DNA from: Bacillota bacterium
GTDB taxonomy: Bacteria; Bacillota_A; Clostridia; Peptostreptococcales; Anaerovoracaceae
Assembly (NCBI GenBank): GCA_017437925.1
Contig: JAFRWQ010000061.1
Coordinates: 1-18,091 of the forward strand
Reading direction: 5' to 3'
Length of the DNA stretch: 18,091 bases
Of the stretch, positions 1-6,897 are shown piece by piece (position 1 is the stretch's first letter; every line of letters begins with the position of its first letter). Below the pieces are notes generated by a model, which was given only the letters and a program-made list of their open reading frames with translations, was not told the DNA's origin and searched no databases. The translations under genes and the position numbers were made by a program.

Positions 1-1
1 C

Positions 2-1558
2 AGCCACTCTCCCGCTCTTCCCGGCACCCAGTGGAAGGGCTTCTCCGTTTCCGACACCACCCCCGAAGACGCCTACTACGACTGGGTCTACGATTTCTTC
101 GCCCACAGCTATCTGAAGGCCGATCCCGGAGAATACTCGGTATACTGCAACGACGGCTTCACCGTGGCCGAGATGGTTGTAGCCGAGGTCAGCGGCGAAA
201 AGTACGGCGATTACTGCATGAACCACATCACCGAGCCCATAGGAGCCCATTCCTCAAGGCTCGCCTACAACTGCAATCCCGACTACCCCCTGGTGGTCGA
301 GACGGGCTTCCCGCCCGAAAAGCTTCTGATCCAGGGCGGAGCCGGCTACACCACCAGCATGAAGGACCTCTGCCTCTTCGGCCGCCTCTTCCTTGAGAAG
401 AACGACATAATCAGCGAGGAGAGCAAGGCCGAGATGGCGAAGATGCAGGGCTGCACCTTCCTTAAGAAGGACAGCAGGTCGAAGAAATTCGGTCTGGGCT
501 GGGACACCGTCTGCCTTGAGCGTCAGGACTTCGACCTGGGCGAGGGAGCCCTCTTAAAGGGCGGCAACAGCTTCCAGTTCGACACCCAGTTCATCGTCCT
601 TCCCAAGTACAACGCGGTGCTTGCCATGTCTGAGACCCACGACTGCAGGCAGAACGTCCAGGAGGTCCTCTGCCGCATGTTCGCATACGCCATGCACGAA
701 GAGGGCGTCGACATCTACAAGAAGGCTAAGCCCGTCCCGCAGGAGATCATCGACAAGTACGCCGGAACCTGGCTCATCCCCAGCGGCATACTGAACCTGC
801 ACATGTACGGGGCCAACTGCTCCGTCACCATGGACACCAGCCGCGGCATCCGCCGCAAGTTCATGATGCTCTCAAAGCCCCTTGCCTGGGACGGCAAGCT
901 CTTCAAAAACGACGAGAGGACCCTCTTCTTTGAAGATAACGGCGGCAACAGCTTCGCTCTTTCGACCTTTGAGGGAAACACCGCCCCCATGGCTATGAAG
1001 GCGACCAAGGGCGAGCCCCTGTCCAAGGCCTGGAAGAAGAGGCTGGGCAAGAAGTACGTGGTCATGGACGCGACTCCCACCGACATAGTTATCAACGACA
1101 TCTGCACCGGCTTCGTGATCAATACCCTTAAAGATCACGAGGGCGTTCTGGTCTTCAGCTTCTCGGGCAGCGCCGGCAGCGAGATCTACGGCCTCTTCGA
1201 GTCCTGCGTAAAGCCCGTGAGCGACAGCGTCGCGACCGGCTTCTTAAGGACCCCGGGCAACCCCAGCAGGGACCTCTGCACTCCCATGTTCGAGATGAGG
1301 GACGGCGTCGAGTACTGCGCGGTCAACTCCTACGTCTACAGGGACGTCAAGACCCTGCCGGTCTACGAGGGCCAGGGCTTCGGAAAGAAGGGCGCCGAGA
1401 ACGGCGTCTACCGCCTGCCCTACAAACTCAGCGAGCTTCCAAAGATCCCCAAAGGCAGAAGGATAATGATATACGACAAGGACCTCTCCTGCGTCTGGGA
1501 CTCCTTAAAAGATAAGCCCTTCACCGGAGTCGGGTCCGGCTACATAGCCCTGATATAA
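2..1558 (+). CDS. Serine hydrolase, beta-lactamase/S12 family (5' end cut by window)
   Basis: The reading frame is open from the window edge, so the N-terminus and the catalytic S-x-x-K motif are missing; 518 residues are visible. The visible start HSPALPG resembles the HTSGLPG segment that follows the catalytic region in class C beta-lactamase-like proteins. Y-x-N (YCN, visible residues 48-50) fits the second catalytic motif, followed by a typical VSGEKYGDYCMNHITEPIGA stretch. KGG near visible residue 186 occupies the place of the KTG/HGG motif. The last 280 or so residues are a less conserved extension, as in many S12 proteins that add a beta-rich C-terminal domain. Members hydrolyse D-amino acid peptides, esters or beta-lactams; the substrate cannot be told here. 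The gene ends 15 bases before the pseudouridine synthase and may be cotranscribed with it. Family assignment is firm, specificity is not. Confidence 0.8.
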   Translation, partial: SHSPALPGTQWKGFSVSDTTPEDAYYDWVYDFFAHSYLKADPGEYSVYCNDGFTVAEMVVAEVSGEKYGDYCMNHITEPIGAHSSRLAYNCNPDYPLVVETGFPPEKLLIQGGAGYTTSMKDLCLFGRLFLEKNDIISEESKAEMAKMQGCTFLKKDSRSKKFGLGWDTVCLERQDFDLGEGALLKGGNSFQFDTQFIVLPKYNAVLAMSETHDCRQNVQEVLCRMFAYAMHEEGVDIYKKAKPVPQEIIDKYAGTWLIPSGILNLHMYGANCSVTMDTSRGIRRKFMMLSKPLAWDGKLFKNDERTLFFEDNGGNSFALSTFEGNTAPMAMKATKGEPLSKAWKKRLGKKYVVMDATPTDIVINDICTGFVINTLKDHEGVLVFSFSGSAGSEIYGLFESCVKPVSDSVATGFLRTPGNPSRDLCTPMFEMRDGVEYCAVNSYVYRDVKTLPVYEGQGFGKKGAENGVYRLPYKLSELPKIPKGRRIMIYDKDLSCVWDSLKDKPFTGVGSGYIALI

Positions 1559-1573
1559 AAGCGGAAAGCGAAA

Positions 1574-2275
1574 ATGAGGATAAACAAGTACATCGCGTCG
1601 GCGGGGGTCTGCTCAAGGCGCGCCGCCGACGAGCTCATAGTCTCGGGCAGGGTAAAGGTCAACGGAGCCGTGCTTAAGGAACCGGGCTATGACGTAAAGG
1701 AGAGCGACCTGGTCCAGGTGGACGGCAGGTACATACAGGGCAGCGAAAAGCTGGTCTACTACGCCCTCAATAAGCCCGCGGGCTTCGTTACCACCACCAG
1801 CGACGAGAAGGACAGGCCCACCGTCCTGGATCTCATGAGCGAGGTGGACGTGAGGGTCTTTCCCGTGGGAAGGCTTGACTACGAGACCACCGGCCTTCTC
1901 ATCATGACCAACGACGGCGAGCTGGCCAACCACATAACCCATCCTTCGAAGAAGGTGTTCAAGACCTATATCGCCCTGATCGACGGGGAGATATCCCTTG
2001 CCCAGGCCGAAAGGCTCAGGAACGGGGTCGATATCGGAGGCTATACCACCAGGCCCGCAAAGGTCGAGATACTTAAGCAGGCGGGGGTCTCCAAGGTCAG
2101 GATAAGCATCAGCGAGGGCAAGAACCGCCAGGTGAGGCGCATGTTCGCCGCCCTGGGCTTTAACGTGGTGAGCCTTCAGAGGATATCCATAGGTCAGGTC
2201 ATGCTGGGCCACCTCCACGAGGGCCACTACAGAAAGCTCAGCGCGGAAGAGGTGGATTACCTTAAAAACTGCTGA
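1574..2275 (+). CDS. rluB: 23S rRNA pseudouridine synthase, RsuA/RluB family
   Basis: Encodes 233 residues, normal for this family. An N-terminal S4 RNA-binding domain (about 1-60, starting MRINKYIASAGVCSRRAAD) is followed by the pseudouridine synthase core. The catalytic Asp is Asp102 in GRLDYETTGLL, and the C-terminal GKNRQVRRMF motif is intact. Such enzymes isomerise a specific uridine in rRNA to pseudouridine; the RluB branch acts on the 23S rRNA peptidyl transferase region. The sequence looks closer to RluB than to RluF or RsuA, but site specificity is inferred from resemblance only. The start ATG has a weak purine-rich ribosome binding site (GGAAAGCGAAA). It follows the serine hydrolase by 15 bases, and a large non-coding region lies downstream. 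A weak hairpin (CTGAAA 2293-2298 with TTTCAG 2301-2306) may help end transcription. Confidence 0.9.
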   Translation: MRINKYIASAGVCSRRAADELIVSGRVKVNGAVLKEPGYDVKESDLVQVDGRYIQGSEKLVYYALNKPAGFVTTTSDEKDRPTVLDLMSEVDVRVFPVGRLDYETTGLLIMTNDGELANHITHPSKKVFKTYIALIDGEISLAQAERLRNGVDIGGYTTRPAKVEILKQAGVSKVRISISEGKNRQVRRMFAALGFNVVSLQRISIGQVMLGHLHEGHYRKLSAEEVDYLKNC

Positions 2276-2352
2276 CGCCGCTCAGGCTGCCGCTGAAACA
2301 TTTCAGGGGCTTTACAGAGCGCCGCAATGTTAAAGAACGTTTTTACGAACAG

Positions 2353-2599
2353 TTTTCCACAGTCCGAAAAGGGCTGAAAATCAAGGCTTATCACCCCGCG
2401 GCAGGCTGTAAGTTTTAAATTTTAACCGATTTTTCACAGGAGGCTGTGGAAACTGTGAAAAACCGCGAAGCCTTGAATTCCAAGGCGGAGCAGGTTTTTG
2501 ATCCCCGGTCAAGGACGAAGTTTTCCACAGGCTTCGCCGTAAAAGAAGAAACCTGCTTCAAATTTCAAGCTTCTTTGGCTTTTCTACAGGTTTTCCACA
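2353..2599. other. Cluster of DnaA-box-like 9-mers in a 409-bp non-coding region
   Basis: The stretch 2276-2684 has no convincing gene. Matches to the DnaA box TTWTNCACA are TTTTCCACA at 2353-2361, 2521-2529 and 2591-2599, TTTTTCACA at 2430-2438, and TGTGAAAAA (reverse strand) at 2454-2462. One-mismatch copies are TGTGGAAAC at 2445-2453 (reverse) and TTTTCTACA at 2580-2588. The three TTTTCCACA copies all sit in the same 11-mer GTTTTCCACAG. An AT-rich run (AGTTTTAAATTTTAA, 2411-2425) lies next to the inverted pair. Five consensus matches in about 250 bp is far above expectation for GC-rich DNA. It could be a DnaA-titrating or regulatory cluster like those scattered on the Bacillus subtilis chromosome, or less likely a replication origin, since no dnaA, dnaN, rpmH or parAB gene is nearby. 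Confidence 0.6.
2430..2462. repeat. Perfect 10-bp inverted repeat of two DnaA-box-like sites
   Basis: TTTTTCACAG (2430-2439) and CTGTGAAAAA (2453-2462) are exact reverse complements separated by 13 bases. Each arm contains a consensus DnaA-like 9-mer, facing each other. The spacer itself contains a third, imperfect box. The repeat could be a paired protein-binding site or form a hairpin in RNA; no U tract follows, so a terminator is unlikely. Confidence 0.6.
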
Positions 2600-2684
2600 G
2601 GATAAAAACAAAAAGTTTTCCCGATTTCGCGGCGGAAGAAGGAAAAAAATGCGCAAACGAATAGCCGCGGAAAGGACTTTTTCG

Positions 2685-3944
2685 ATGAAGACCTTAAGAC
2701 TTTACCAGCAGGATCCCTACATGAAGGAATGTGATGCGGCGCTGCTCAGACTGCTCGCGACCGAAGAGGAGTGCGCGTCCGAGGGACGCCGCTTTGAAAA
2801 GGGCACGGCCCTTGCCCTGCTGGACAGGACCCTGTTCTTCCCCGAAGGGGGAGGCCAGCCCTGGGATCTGGGCACCGTGGGAGGCGCCGCGATCACCGAG
2901 GTGCTCGAGGACAAGAAGACCGGCCTGGTCTGGCACCGCCTCAAAGCGGGCGAGGCCCTTTCGCGGCTTAAAGAGGGCGAAACAGTCCATTGCGTACTCG
3001 ACTGGCAGAGACGCTTCGACCATATGCAGATGCACTGCGGGGAGCACGTGCTCTCCGGCTGCTTCATGAAGCTCTGGGGCATTGAAAACAGAGGCTTTCA
3101 CATGGGGTCAGGCTTCGTCACCATAGACATGGCGATACCCGAGGGCAGCCCCTTAAAGGAGATCACTCCCGAGATGCTCATCGAAGCGGAGCTTGCCGCC
3201 AACGAAGCGGTCTGGGCCGACCTTCCCGTGGTCACCAGGTACTATGACACCAGGGAGGAGGCCAACTCCCAGCCGGTGCGCAAGGAGATCAAGTTCGACG
3301 AGGACATCTCGGTGGTCTTCATAGGAGAAGGCGAAGATATGATAGACTGCTGCGCCTGCTGCGGCACCCATCCCTCTTCCACCGGCCAGGTAGGCTCGGT
3401 CAGGATACTAAAGAGCGAAAAGTACAAGGGCATGCTGAGGCTCCACTGCCGCATGGGACGGCAGGCCCTGCTGGACGCCATGGAAAGGACCAGGATCACG
3501 ACCAACCTCTGCAGGGAGTACTCTTCCGAGCTTCCCGACCTGGAGGCCCGCATGGCGGCCGCAAACGAAAAGAACGGGGCCATGAGAAAGGAGCTCTACG
3601 ACCTCAAGAAGGATATTCAGGCAAACGAGGCCCGGGCCTTAAGGCCCCTGATCTCCGAAAAGCCGGTATTTAAGAGCTATCCTTCCATGACTTCCGACGA
3701 CCTTCAGGCCGTGTGCCATCTTCTCGAAAAGGAACTCAAAGGCCTTATCGCATTAAGCTCGGAAAAGGAGAACACAGTGATACTCGCCTCCGGCGGGACT
3801 CCCCACTGCGGAAACCTGGTGAGGGAGTACGCTTCCTTCTACAAGGGCAAGGGCGGCGGAAGCCCCAAGCTGGCCCGAGCCATCTTCACCAACAAAGAGG
3901 ACATGGAGCTCTTCTGCGACCTCATCGAAAAGCATCTGAGGTAG
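2685..3944 (+). CDS. alaX: Alanyl-tRNA editing protein, AlaX-L type with DHHA1 domain
   Basis: A free-standing editing enzyme related to the editing half of alanyl-tRNA synthetase; it hydrolyses Ser- or Gly-tRNA(Ala) in trans. From the chosen start it has 419 residues. The N-terminal region carries GGGQP (55-59) and DLGTVG. The zinc-binding H-x3-H is His117/His121 and the second half, C-x3-H, is Cys225/His229. The middle is a likely coiled coil (ELPDLEARMAAANEKNGAMR), and the C-terminus has the glycine-rich GKGGGSPKLARA typical of DHHA1, which makes this the long AlaX form. The start at 2685 has AAAGGA eight bases upstream and matches where family members begin (MKTLRLYQQDPYMKE). An in-frame ATG at 2649 also has a good ribosome binding site (GAAGG, six bases) and would add 12 residues. 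Transcription converges with the selD operon. Confidence 0.92.
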   Translation: MKTLRLYQQDPYMKECDAALLRLLATEEECASEGRRFEKGTALALLDRTLFFPEGGGQPWDLGTVGGAAITEVLEDKKTGLVWHRLKAGEALSRLKEGETVHCVLDWQRRFDHMQMHCGEHVLSGCFMKLWGIENRGFHMGSGFVTIDMAIPEGSPLKEITPEMLIEAELAANEAVWADLPVVTRYYDTREEANSQPVRKEIKFDEDISVVFIGEGEDMIDCCACCGTHPSSTGQVGSVRILKSEKYKGMLRLHCRMGRQALLDAMERTRITTNLCREYSSELPDLEARMAAANEKNGAMRKELYDLKKDIQANEARALRPLISEKPVFKSYPSMTSDDLQAVCHLLEKELKGLIALSSEKENTVILASGGTPHCGNLVREYASFYKGKGGGSPKLARAIFTNKEDMELFCDLIEKHLR

Positions 3945-3990
3945 AATGGAAAGTCTCAAAGAAGCATAAAAAAACGCGTCCAAAGCGCGC

Positions 3991-4026
3991 AAAAGGCCCC
4001 GGAGCTGCCGCTTCGGGGCCGCTTTT
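3991..4026. terminator. Bidirectional terminator between alaX and selD
   Basis: GGCCCCGGAGC (3995-4005) pairs with GCTTCGGGGCC (4010-4020) over 11 bp with one G-U pair and a TGCC loop. On the plus strand GCTTTT follows; on the minus strand the AAAA at 3991-3994 gives a UUUU run after the hairpin. It lies between two convergent genes and can end both transcripts. Confidence 0.85.
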
Positions 4027-4038
4027 ATGCTTTAAGGC

Positions 4039-5082
4039 TTATTTATCGATGTAGACCGCGTAATCGTCGCCTTCGGTCACACGGCCGATGATCGCGGCGT
4101 CTATGCCTTCGGCCGCCATCTCGGCGAGGCACTTCTTAGCCTCAGCTTCCGGCAGGGAGATCAGCAGGCCTCCGCTGGTCTGGGGATCGTAGAGCAAGTC
4201 CTCCAAAGCCAGATCCAGGCCTTCATAGGCCAGGACCTTGCCTTCCGTGTAGCTGCGGTTCCTGTAGGCTCCCTCGGGCACCAGGCCGTAGGACGCCATC
4301 TCGAGGGCCTCCTTGAAAACGGGCACTGCCGAAGCTTTTATATGAATGCTTGTGCGGCTTCCCTCCGCCATCTCGTAGGCGTGGCCCAGGAGGCCGAAGC
4401 CCGTAATGTCGGTGCAGGAGCTTACGCTGTATTTGTTCATCACCTCGGCCGCGTACTTGTTCAGAGTCGCCATCTGGCGGTAGACCCTGTCCATAAGCCG
4501 CTCCGAGACCAAGGTCTCGTCGGCCTTGCGGGCGGTGGTCAGGACCCCGGTGCCCAGCCTCTTGGTGAGGATCAGGGCGTCGCCGGGCTTTGCGGCGCTG
4601 TTGGAGAGTATGCGTTCGGGATGGACGAAGCCGGTAACGGCCAGGCCGTATATGGGCTCCGCCCCGTTGATGGTGTGGCCTCCCGTGATTATGACTCCGG
4701 CCTCGGCGGCCTTGTCGTAGCCTCCCCTTAGGATCTCCCTTATGGTCTCCTTCTCCATGACCTTGGCGACGCACATGACGTTGAGGGCCAGCTTCGGGGT
4801 CCCTCCCATGGCGTAGACGTCGCTGATGGCATTGGCCGCGGCTATCTGGCCGTACATGTAGGGGTCGTCGACTATGGGCGGGAAGAAGTCGGTGGTGTTG
4901 ATGACGGCGGTATCTGCGCTGACGCGGTACACGCTGGCGTCGTCGCTGGTATCGTAGCCCACCAGCAGGTCGGGGTCGTAGGGGGTCTTAAAGCCTTTGA
5001 GCAGTTCGGAGAGCGTCCCGGCTCCCAGCTTTGCTCCTCAGCCGGAGCAGCTGGCCAGGCTCGTGAGCTTGATCTCTTCCAT
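4039..5082 (-). CDS. selD: Selenide, water dikinase (selenophosphate synthetase), selenocysteine-containing
   Basis: Makes selenophosphate, the Se donor for selenocysteine and selenouridine, from selenide and ATP. The frame starts at ATG 5082, with AAAGGAGG five bases upstream, and contains one in-frame TGA at 5040-5038 (codon 15). Read as Sec, the product is 347 residues, the same as E. coli SelD. The motif reads SCSGUGAKLG, with U15 at the catalytic Cys position of E. coli (GCGCK) and Lys18 at the essential Lys. Ala17 replaces the second Cys, which is not the essential one in that family. Downstream, TDFFPPIVDDPYMYGQIAAA, GGHTINGAEPIYG and DPQTSGGLL are typical ATP- and metal-binding segments. 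A hairpin directly after the TGA fits a bacterial SECIS. A caller that treats TGA as stop would begin at ATG 4962 (307 residues) and lose the active site. Last gene of the operon, 13 bases after the DUF3343 gene. Confidence 0.93.
4999..5036 (-). promoter_or_regulatory. Candidate bacterial SECIS element in selD
   Basis: It begins two bases after the in-frame TGA (5040-5038). An outer stem GAGCA (5036-5032) / TGCTC (5003-4999) and an inner stem GGGAGC (5026-5021) / GCTCTC (5014-5009, one G-U pair) are separated by an internal loop. The apical loop is CGGGAC, 18-23 bases after the TGA, with G at its second position. The element spans 38 nt, and its size, distance and loop fit known bacterial SECIS elements bound by SelB. 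It was folded by eye. Confidence 0.72.
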
Positions 5083-5095
5083 GGCGCCCTCCTTT

Positions 5096-5335
5096 CTAAT
5101 CCCTTGAGAAAAGGGTCTCGTAACCCTTTTCCGTAATCAAAACGACCTTCTCCATCTCCTCGGTCACGGGGCCGGCGTCGTGCCAGTCGTCCGCTTCAAA
5201 CCGGGTGCAGATGCCGCAGCTGCTGGAAAGGCTTCTGGGGACCGGCATGGTCCTGGCCTCTATGCCCAGCTCCTCGCAGCGTTTTCTGAACCTTATGGCG
5301 CCGAAGTGAGAGAAAAAGGTCGCTAAATATGTCAT
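5096..5335 (-). CDS. DUF3343 protein, putative Se/S carrier-like
   Basis: A 79-residue soluble protein that resembles the DUF3343 family (named putative Se/S carrier protein-like). It has a short alpha/beta start (MTYLATFFSHFGAIRFRKRC) and a central SSSCGIC motif, a C-x-x-C pair that could carry a persulfide or perselenide or undergo redox change. Homologs often lie beside selD, yedE and yedF, as here, so a role in delivering reduced selenium or sulfur to SelD is reasonable, but the biochemical function is unproven. No signal peptide or membrane segment is visible. The gene begins 18 bases after the TusA-like gene with a weak ribosome binding site, and its stop codon overlaps the ribosome binding site of selD, which suggests coupled translation. 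Confidence 0.82.
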   Translation of the reverse strand: MTYLATFFSHFGAIRFRKRCEELGIEARTMPVPRSLSSSCGICTRFEADDWHDAGPVTEEMEKVVLITEKGYETLFSRD

Positions 5336-5353
5336 TTTACATCCCGCTCAAGT

Positions 5354-5560
5354 TTATTTGGAGAGGTCGAGTATTATGTCTCCGTCCTTCTCCGTCACCT
5401 TAACATTATACCCCTGACTGCGGGCAAAGCGAGTGACATTTTCTTTACAAGTTTCGCTGTCCACCAGGACCTGATAGGCGTTCTCCTTGGAGAGGAGAGC
5501 TTTGCGGGTCATCACAACGGGTTCGGGGCAGGAGAGGCCCCTGGCGTCTACTGTTTTCAT
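5354..5560 (-). CDS. yedF: TusA/YedF-like sulfurtransferase, selenium metabolism associated
   Basis: A 68-residue protein of the SirA/TusA/YedF fold, with the hallmark N-terminal DARGLSCPEPVV. The Cys of the CPEP motif (Cys11) is the expected persulfide or perselenide carrier. A second Cys lies in the ETCKENV segment. It matches only the N-terminal TusA-like domain of the larger selenium-associated YedF proteins, which carry an extra C-terminal domain of about 120 residues that is absent here. It probably relays S or Se between YedE, the desulfurase and SelD; this is inferred from context. The strong AAGGAGG site sits in the last codons of yedE, three bases separate the yedE stop from this ATG, and translation is probably coupled. 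The yedF symbol is by position and motif; tusA would be an acceptable alternative. Confidence 0.85.
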   Translation of the reverse strand: MKTVDARGLSCPEPVVMTRKALLSKENAYQVLVDSETCKENVTRFARSQGYNVKVTEKDGDIILDLSK

Positions 5561-5563
5561 TCT

Positions 5564-6628
5564 TTACTCCTCCTTCTTGGAATTGGCGAGGCCGATGACA
5601 ACGCAGAGGATAAGGCCGATGACGACGGCGATCTGGCCGTTGGCGGTGGGTCCCTTGGCGCTGGAGGCCAGGCCGAAGTTGTGGCAGAAGGCCGCTCCCA
5701 CGGTGTAGCCCAGTACGGTCACGACGCTGTCGGTGTTGCCCTCTCCGGCCAGGATCAGCTGCCTTAAGGGGCAGCCGCCCAGGAGGACGGAGCCGAAGCC
5801 TACCAGCACCATGCCCAGGAAGTTCCACAGGTGGGCGGTGTGGGCGACGGGCTGTTCGGCAAAGCCGAGCTTGAAGTTGCCGAGAACCAGGTTGAGGACG
5901 AGGCAGGCGGCGAAGACGGCGGCAAAGCCGGTGATGAGCTTGGTGTCCTTAAAGAGGACCACGTCTCTTAAGCCTCCGACCATGCACAGTCTGCTGCGCT
6001 GGGCGAAGGCTCCGCAGGCGAGGCCCGCGATGAGGGCGATGGCTATGGGGGCGTGCATTGCTCCGGGGCCCGCTCCGGCTTCGGAGAAGAGTATGAAGGC
6101 GGGAGCCGCAGCAAGCAGGGCCAGCAGGACGACCTGCAGTACGGGGAAGGATACTCCTTCAAGGGTGGGCATATTGTAGGTCCTCTTGAGGGAATAGCCT
6201 CTGTTCAGCATGAAGACTCCGCAGAGTATGCCGCAGAAGAAGCCGACCAGGCCCACCAGGGCGTTGAGGTCGCCTCCCGCAAGGCGGAGTATCATCCTTA
6301 AGGGGCAGCCCAGGAACATCAGGGCGCCTACCATGACGGCGAAGCCCAGGATGAAGCGGGTGAAGGGGGCGGAACCGCCCTTGGGCCTGAACTCCTTCTT
6401 GAAGACGGCCATGCAGAAGCTTCCCAGAACCAGGCCCATGATCTCGGGGCGGAGGTATTCGACGGCGGCAGCCTTATGCAGGCCCAGTCCTCCGGCGATG
6501 TCCCTGATGAAGCAGGCTATGCAGAAGCCCATGTTCTTGGGGTTGCCGAACTTGACCAGCAGGGCCCCGCAGAGGCCGACCACGAGGCCTGCGATCAGTA
6601 TTGTGAGTTTTTCTTTCTTTTCTGACAT
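5564..6628 (-). CDS. yedE: Selenium-associated membrane transporter, YedE family
   Basis: A 354-residue polytopic membrane protein of the YedE/YeeE (DUF395-type) family. The hydrophobic profile suggests about nine or ten membrane helices. Conserved Cys motifs are visible: CIAC (36-39) after the first helix, GCPLR with Cys108, RSRLCMVGG, and a second GCPLR with Cys286. The two GCPLR half-repeats show an internal duplication. Related YeeE proteins import thiosulfate via Cys relays; members next to selD and yedF are annotated as putative selenium transporters. ATG 6628 is chosen because GAAAGG lies eight bases upstream and MSEKKEKLTIL precedes the first helix directly. An upstream in-frame ATG at 6721 would add 31 residues that run through a hairpin region and is unlikely. 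First gene of the yedE-yedF-DUF3343-selD operon. Confidence 0.87.
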   Translation of the reverse strand: MSEKKEKLTILIAGLVVGLCGALLVKFGNPKNMGFCIACFIRDIAGGLGLHKAAAVEYLRPEIMGLVLGSFCMAVFKKEFRPKGGSAPFTRFILGFAVMVGALMFLGCPLRMILRLAGGDLNALVGLVGFFCGILCGVFMLNRGYSLKRTYNMPTLEGVSFPVLQVVLLALLAAAPAFILFSEAGAGPGAMHAPIAIALIAGLACGAFAQRSRLCMVGGLRDVVLFKDTKLITGFAAVFAACLVLNLVLGNFKLGFAEQPVAHTAHLWNFLGMVLVGFGSVLLGGCPLRQLILAGEGNTDSVVTVLGYTVGAAFCHNFGLASSAKGPTANGQIAVVIGLILCVVIGLANSKKEE

Positions 6629-6644
6629 CACGATTGCCTTTCTG

Positions 6645-6693
6645 TGTTTAAAAAGAAAAGAGGGGGGAGGACCCGGCCTGAGCCGGGATCCTC
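6645..6693 (-). terminator. Terminator-like hairpin in the yedE leader (possible attenuator)
   Basis: Read on the minus strand, GAGGA-T-CCCGGC (6693-6682) pairs with GCCGGGTCCTC (6677-6667) across a TCAG loop, 11 bp with one bulged T. It is followed by CCCCCTCTTTTCTTTTT. It lies between the candidate promoter and the yedE start. The U run is broken by C residues, so it may act as a partial terminator, an attenuator or only a 5' stabilising hairpin. Confidence 0.5.
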
Positions 6694-6711
6694 TCATATT
6701 ATTGCAAAGCG

Positions 6712-6741
6712 AATATATCATTACATTCAGATGTGTGTCGA
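6712..6741 (-). promoter_or_regulatory. Candidate sigma-A promoter for the yedE-selD operon
   Basis: On the minus strand TCGACA (6741-6736) and TATATT (6717-6712) are separated by 18 bases, each five of six to consensus. Transcription would start near 6705, about 77 bases before the yedE start and just ahead of the leader hairpin. Confidence 0.45.
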
Positions 6742-6776
6742 CGGCGTTGTTATGATAAGATAAGAGTGTTTATTTG

Positions 6777-6790
6777 ATTTATTAATAAAT
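6777..6790. repeat. 14-bp perfect palindrome in the divergent selenium promoter region
   Basis: ATTTATTAATAAAT equals its own reverse complement. It lies upstream of the candidate yedE promoter in a very AT-rich stretch. The surrounding region also has spaced TGATAA words at 6753, 6801, 6851 and 6987. It might be a regulator site, but palindromes arise easily in AT-rich DNA. Confidence 0.35.
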
Positions 6791-6849
6791 GCCATATGCA
6801 TGATAAATAAATCTATTAATATTTTTTAACAGACAACCGCATAAAATTT

Positions 6850-6878
6850 TTGATAAATAGATAAAATAAAGAAATAAT
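6850..6878 (+). promoter_or_regulatory. Candidate promoter for the cysteine desulfurase-lysR pair
   Basis: TTGATA (6850-6855) and AATAAT (6873-6878) are separated by 17 bases, each five of six to consensus. Transcription would start near 6885, giving a leader of about 130 bases. Other AT-rich hexamers nearby could also serve. Confidence 0.35.
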
Positions 6879-6897
6879 TCAGATAATCTGCTGAATT

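Noticed and set aside
2446..2664. A 72-codon open frame with GTG start in the DnaA-box region
   Set aside because: It reads through the repeated DnaA-like sites, has no recognisable domain, has base composition unlike the neighbours, and overlaps the possible early alaX start. The good AGGAG-like sequence before the GTG (2438-2442) is probably chance.
2276..2684. Chromosomal replication origin
   Set aside because: Box density is suggestive, but no dnaA, dnaN, gyrB, rpmH, mnmG or par genes lie nearby and no clear DnaA-trio element is seen. Kept only as a DnaA-box cluster.
4223..4774. Long antisense or shifted-frame open frames inside selD, pyrG, feoB and others
   Set aside because: High GC gives long open shadow frames. 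Their translations are rich in Arg, Gly, Pro and His, lack domains and ribosome binding sites, and lie wholly inside well-supported genes.
4039..4962. selD as a 307-residue protein starting at ATG 4962
   Set aside because: It lacks the catalytic N-terminus and has no ribosome binding site, while the longer reading with Sec at 5040-5038 has both.
6629..6721. N-terminal extension of YedE from ATG 6721
   Set aside because: The extra 31 residues are encoded by the leader hairpin and pyrimidine run, and the internal ATG at 6628 has a good ribosome binding site.
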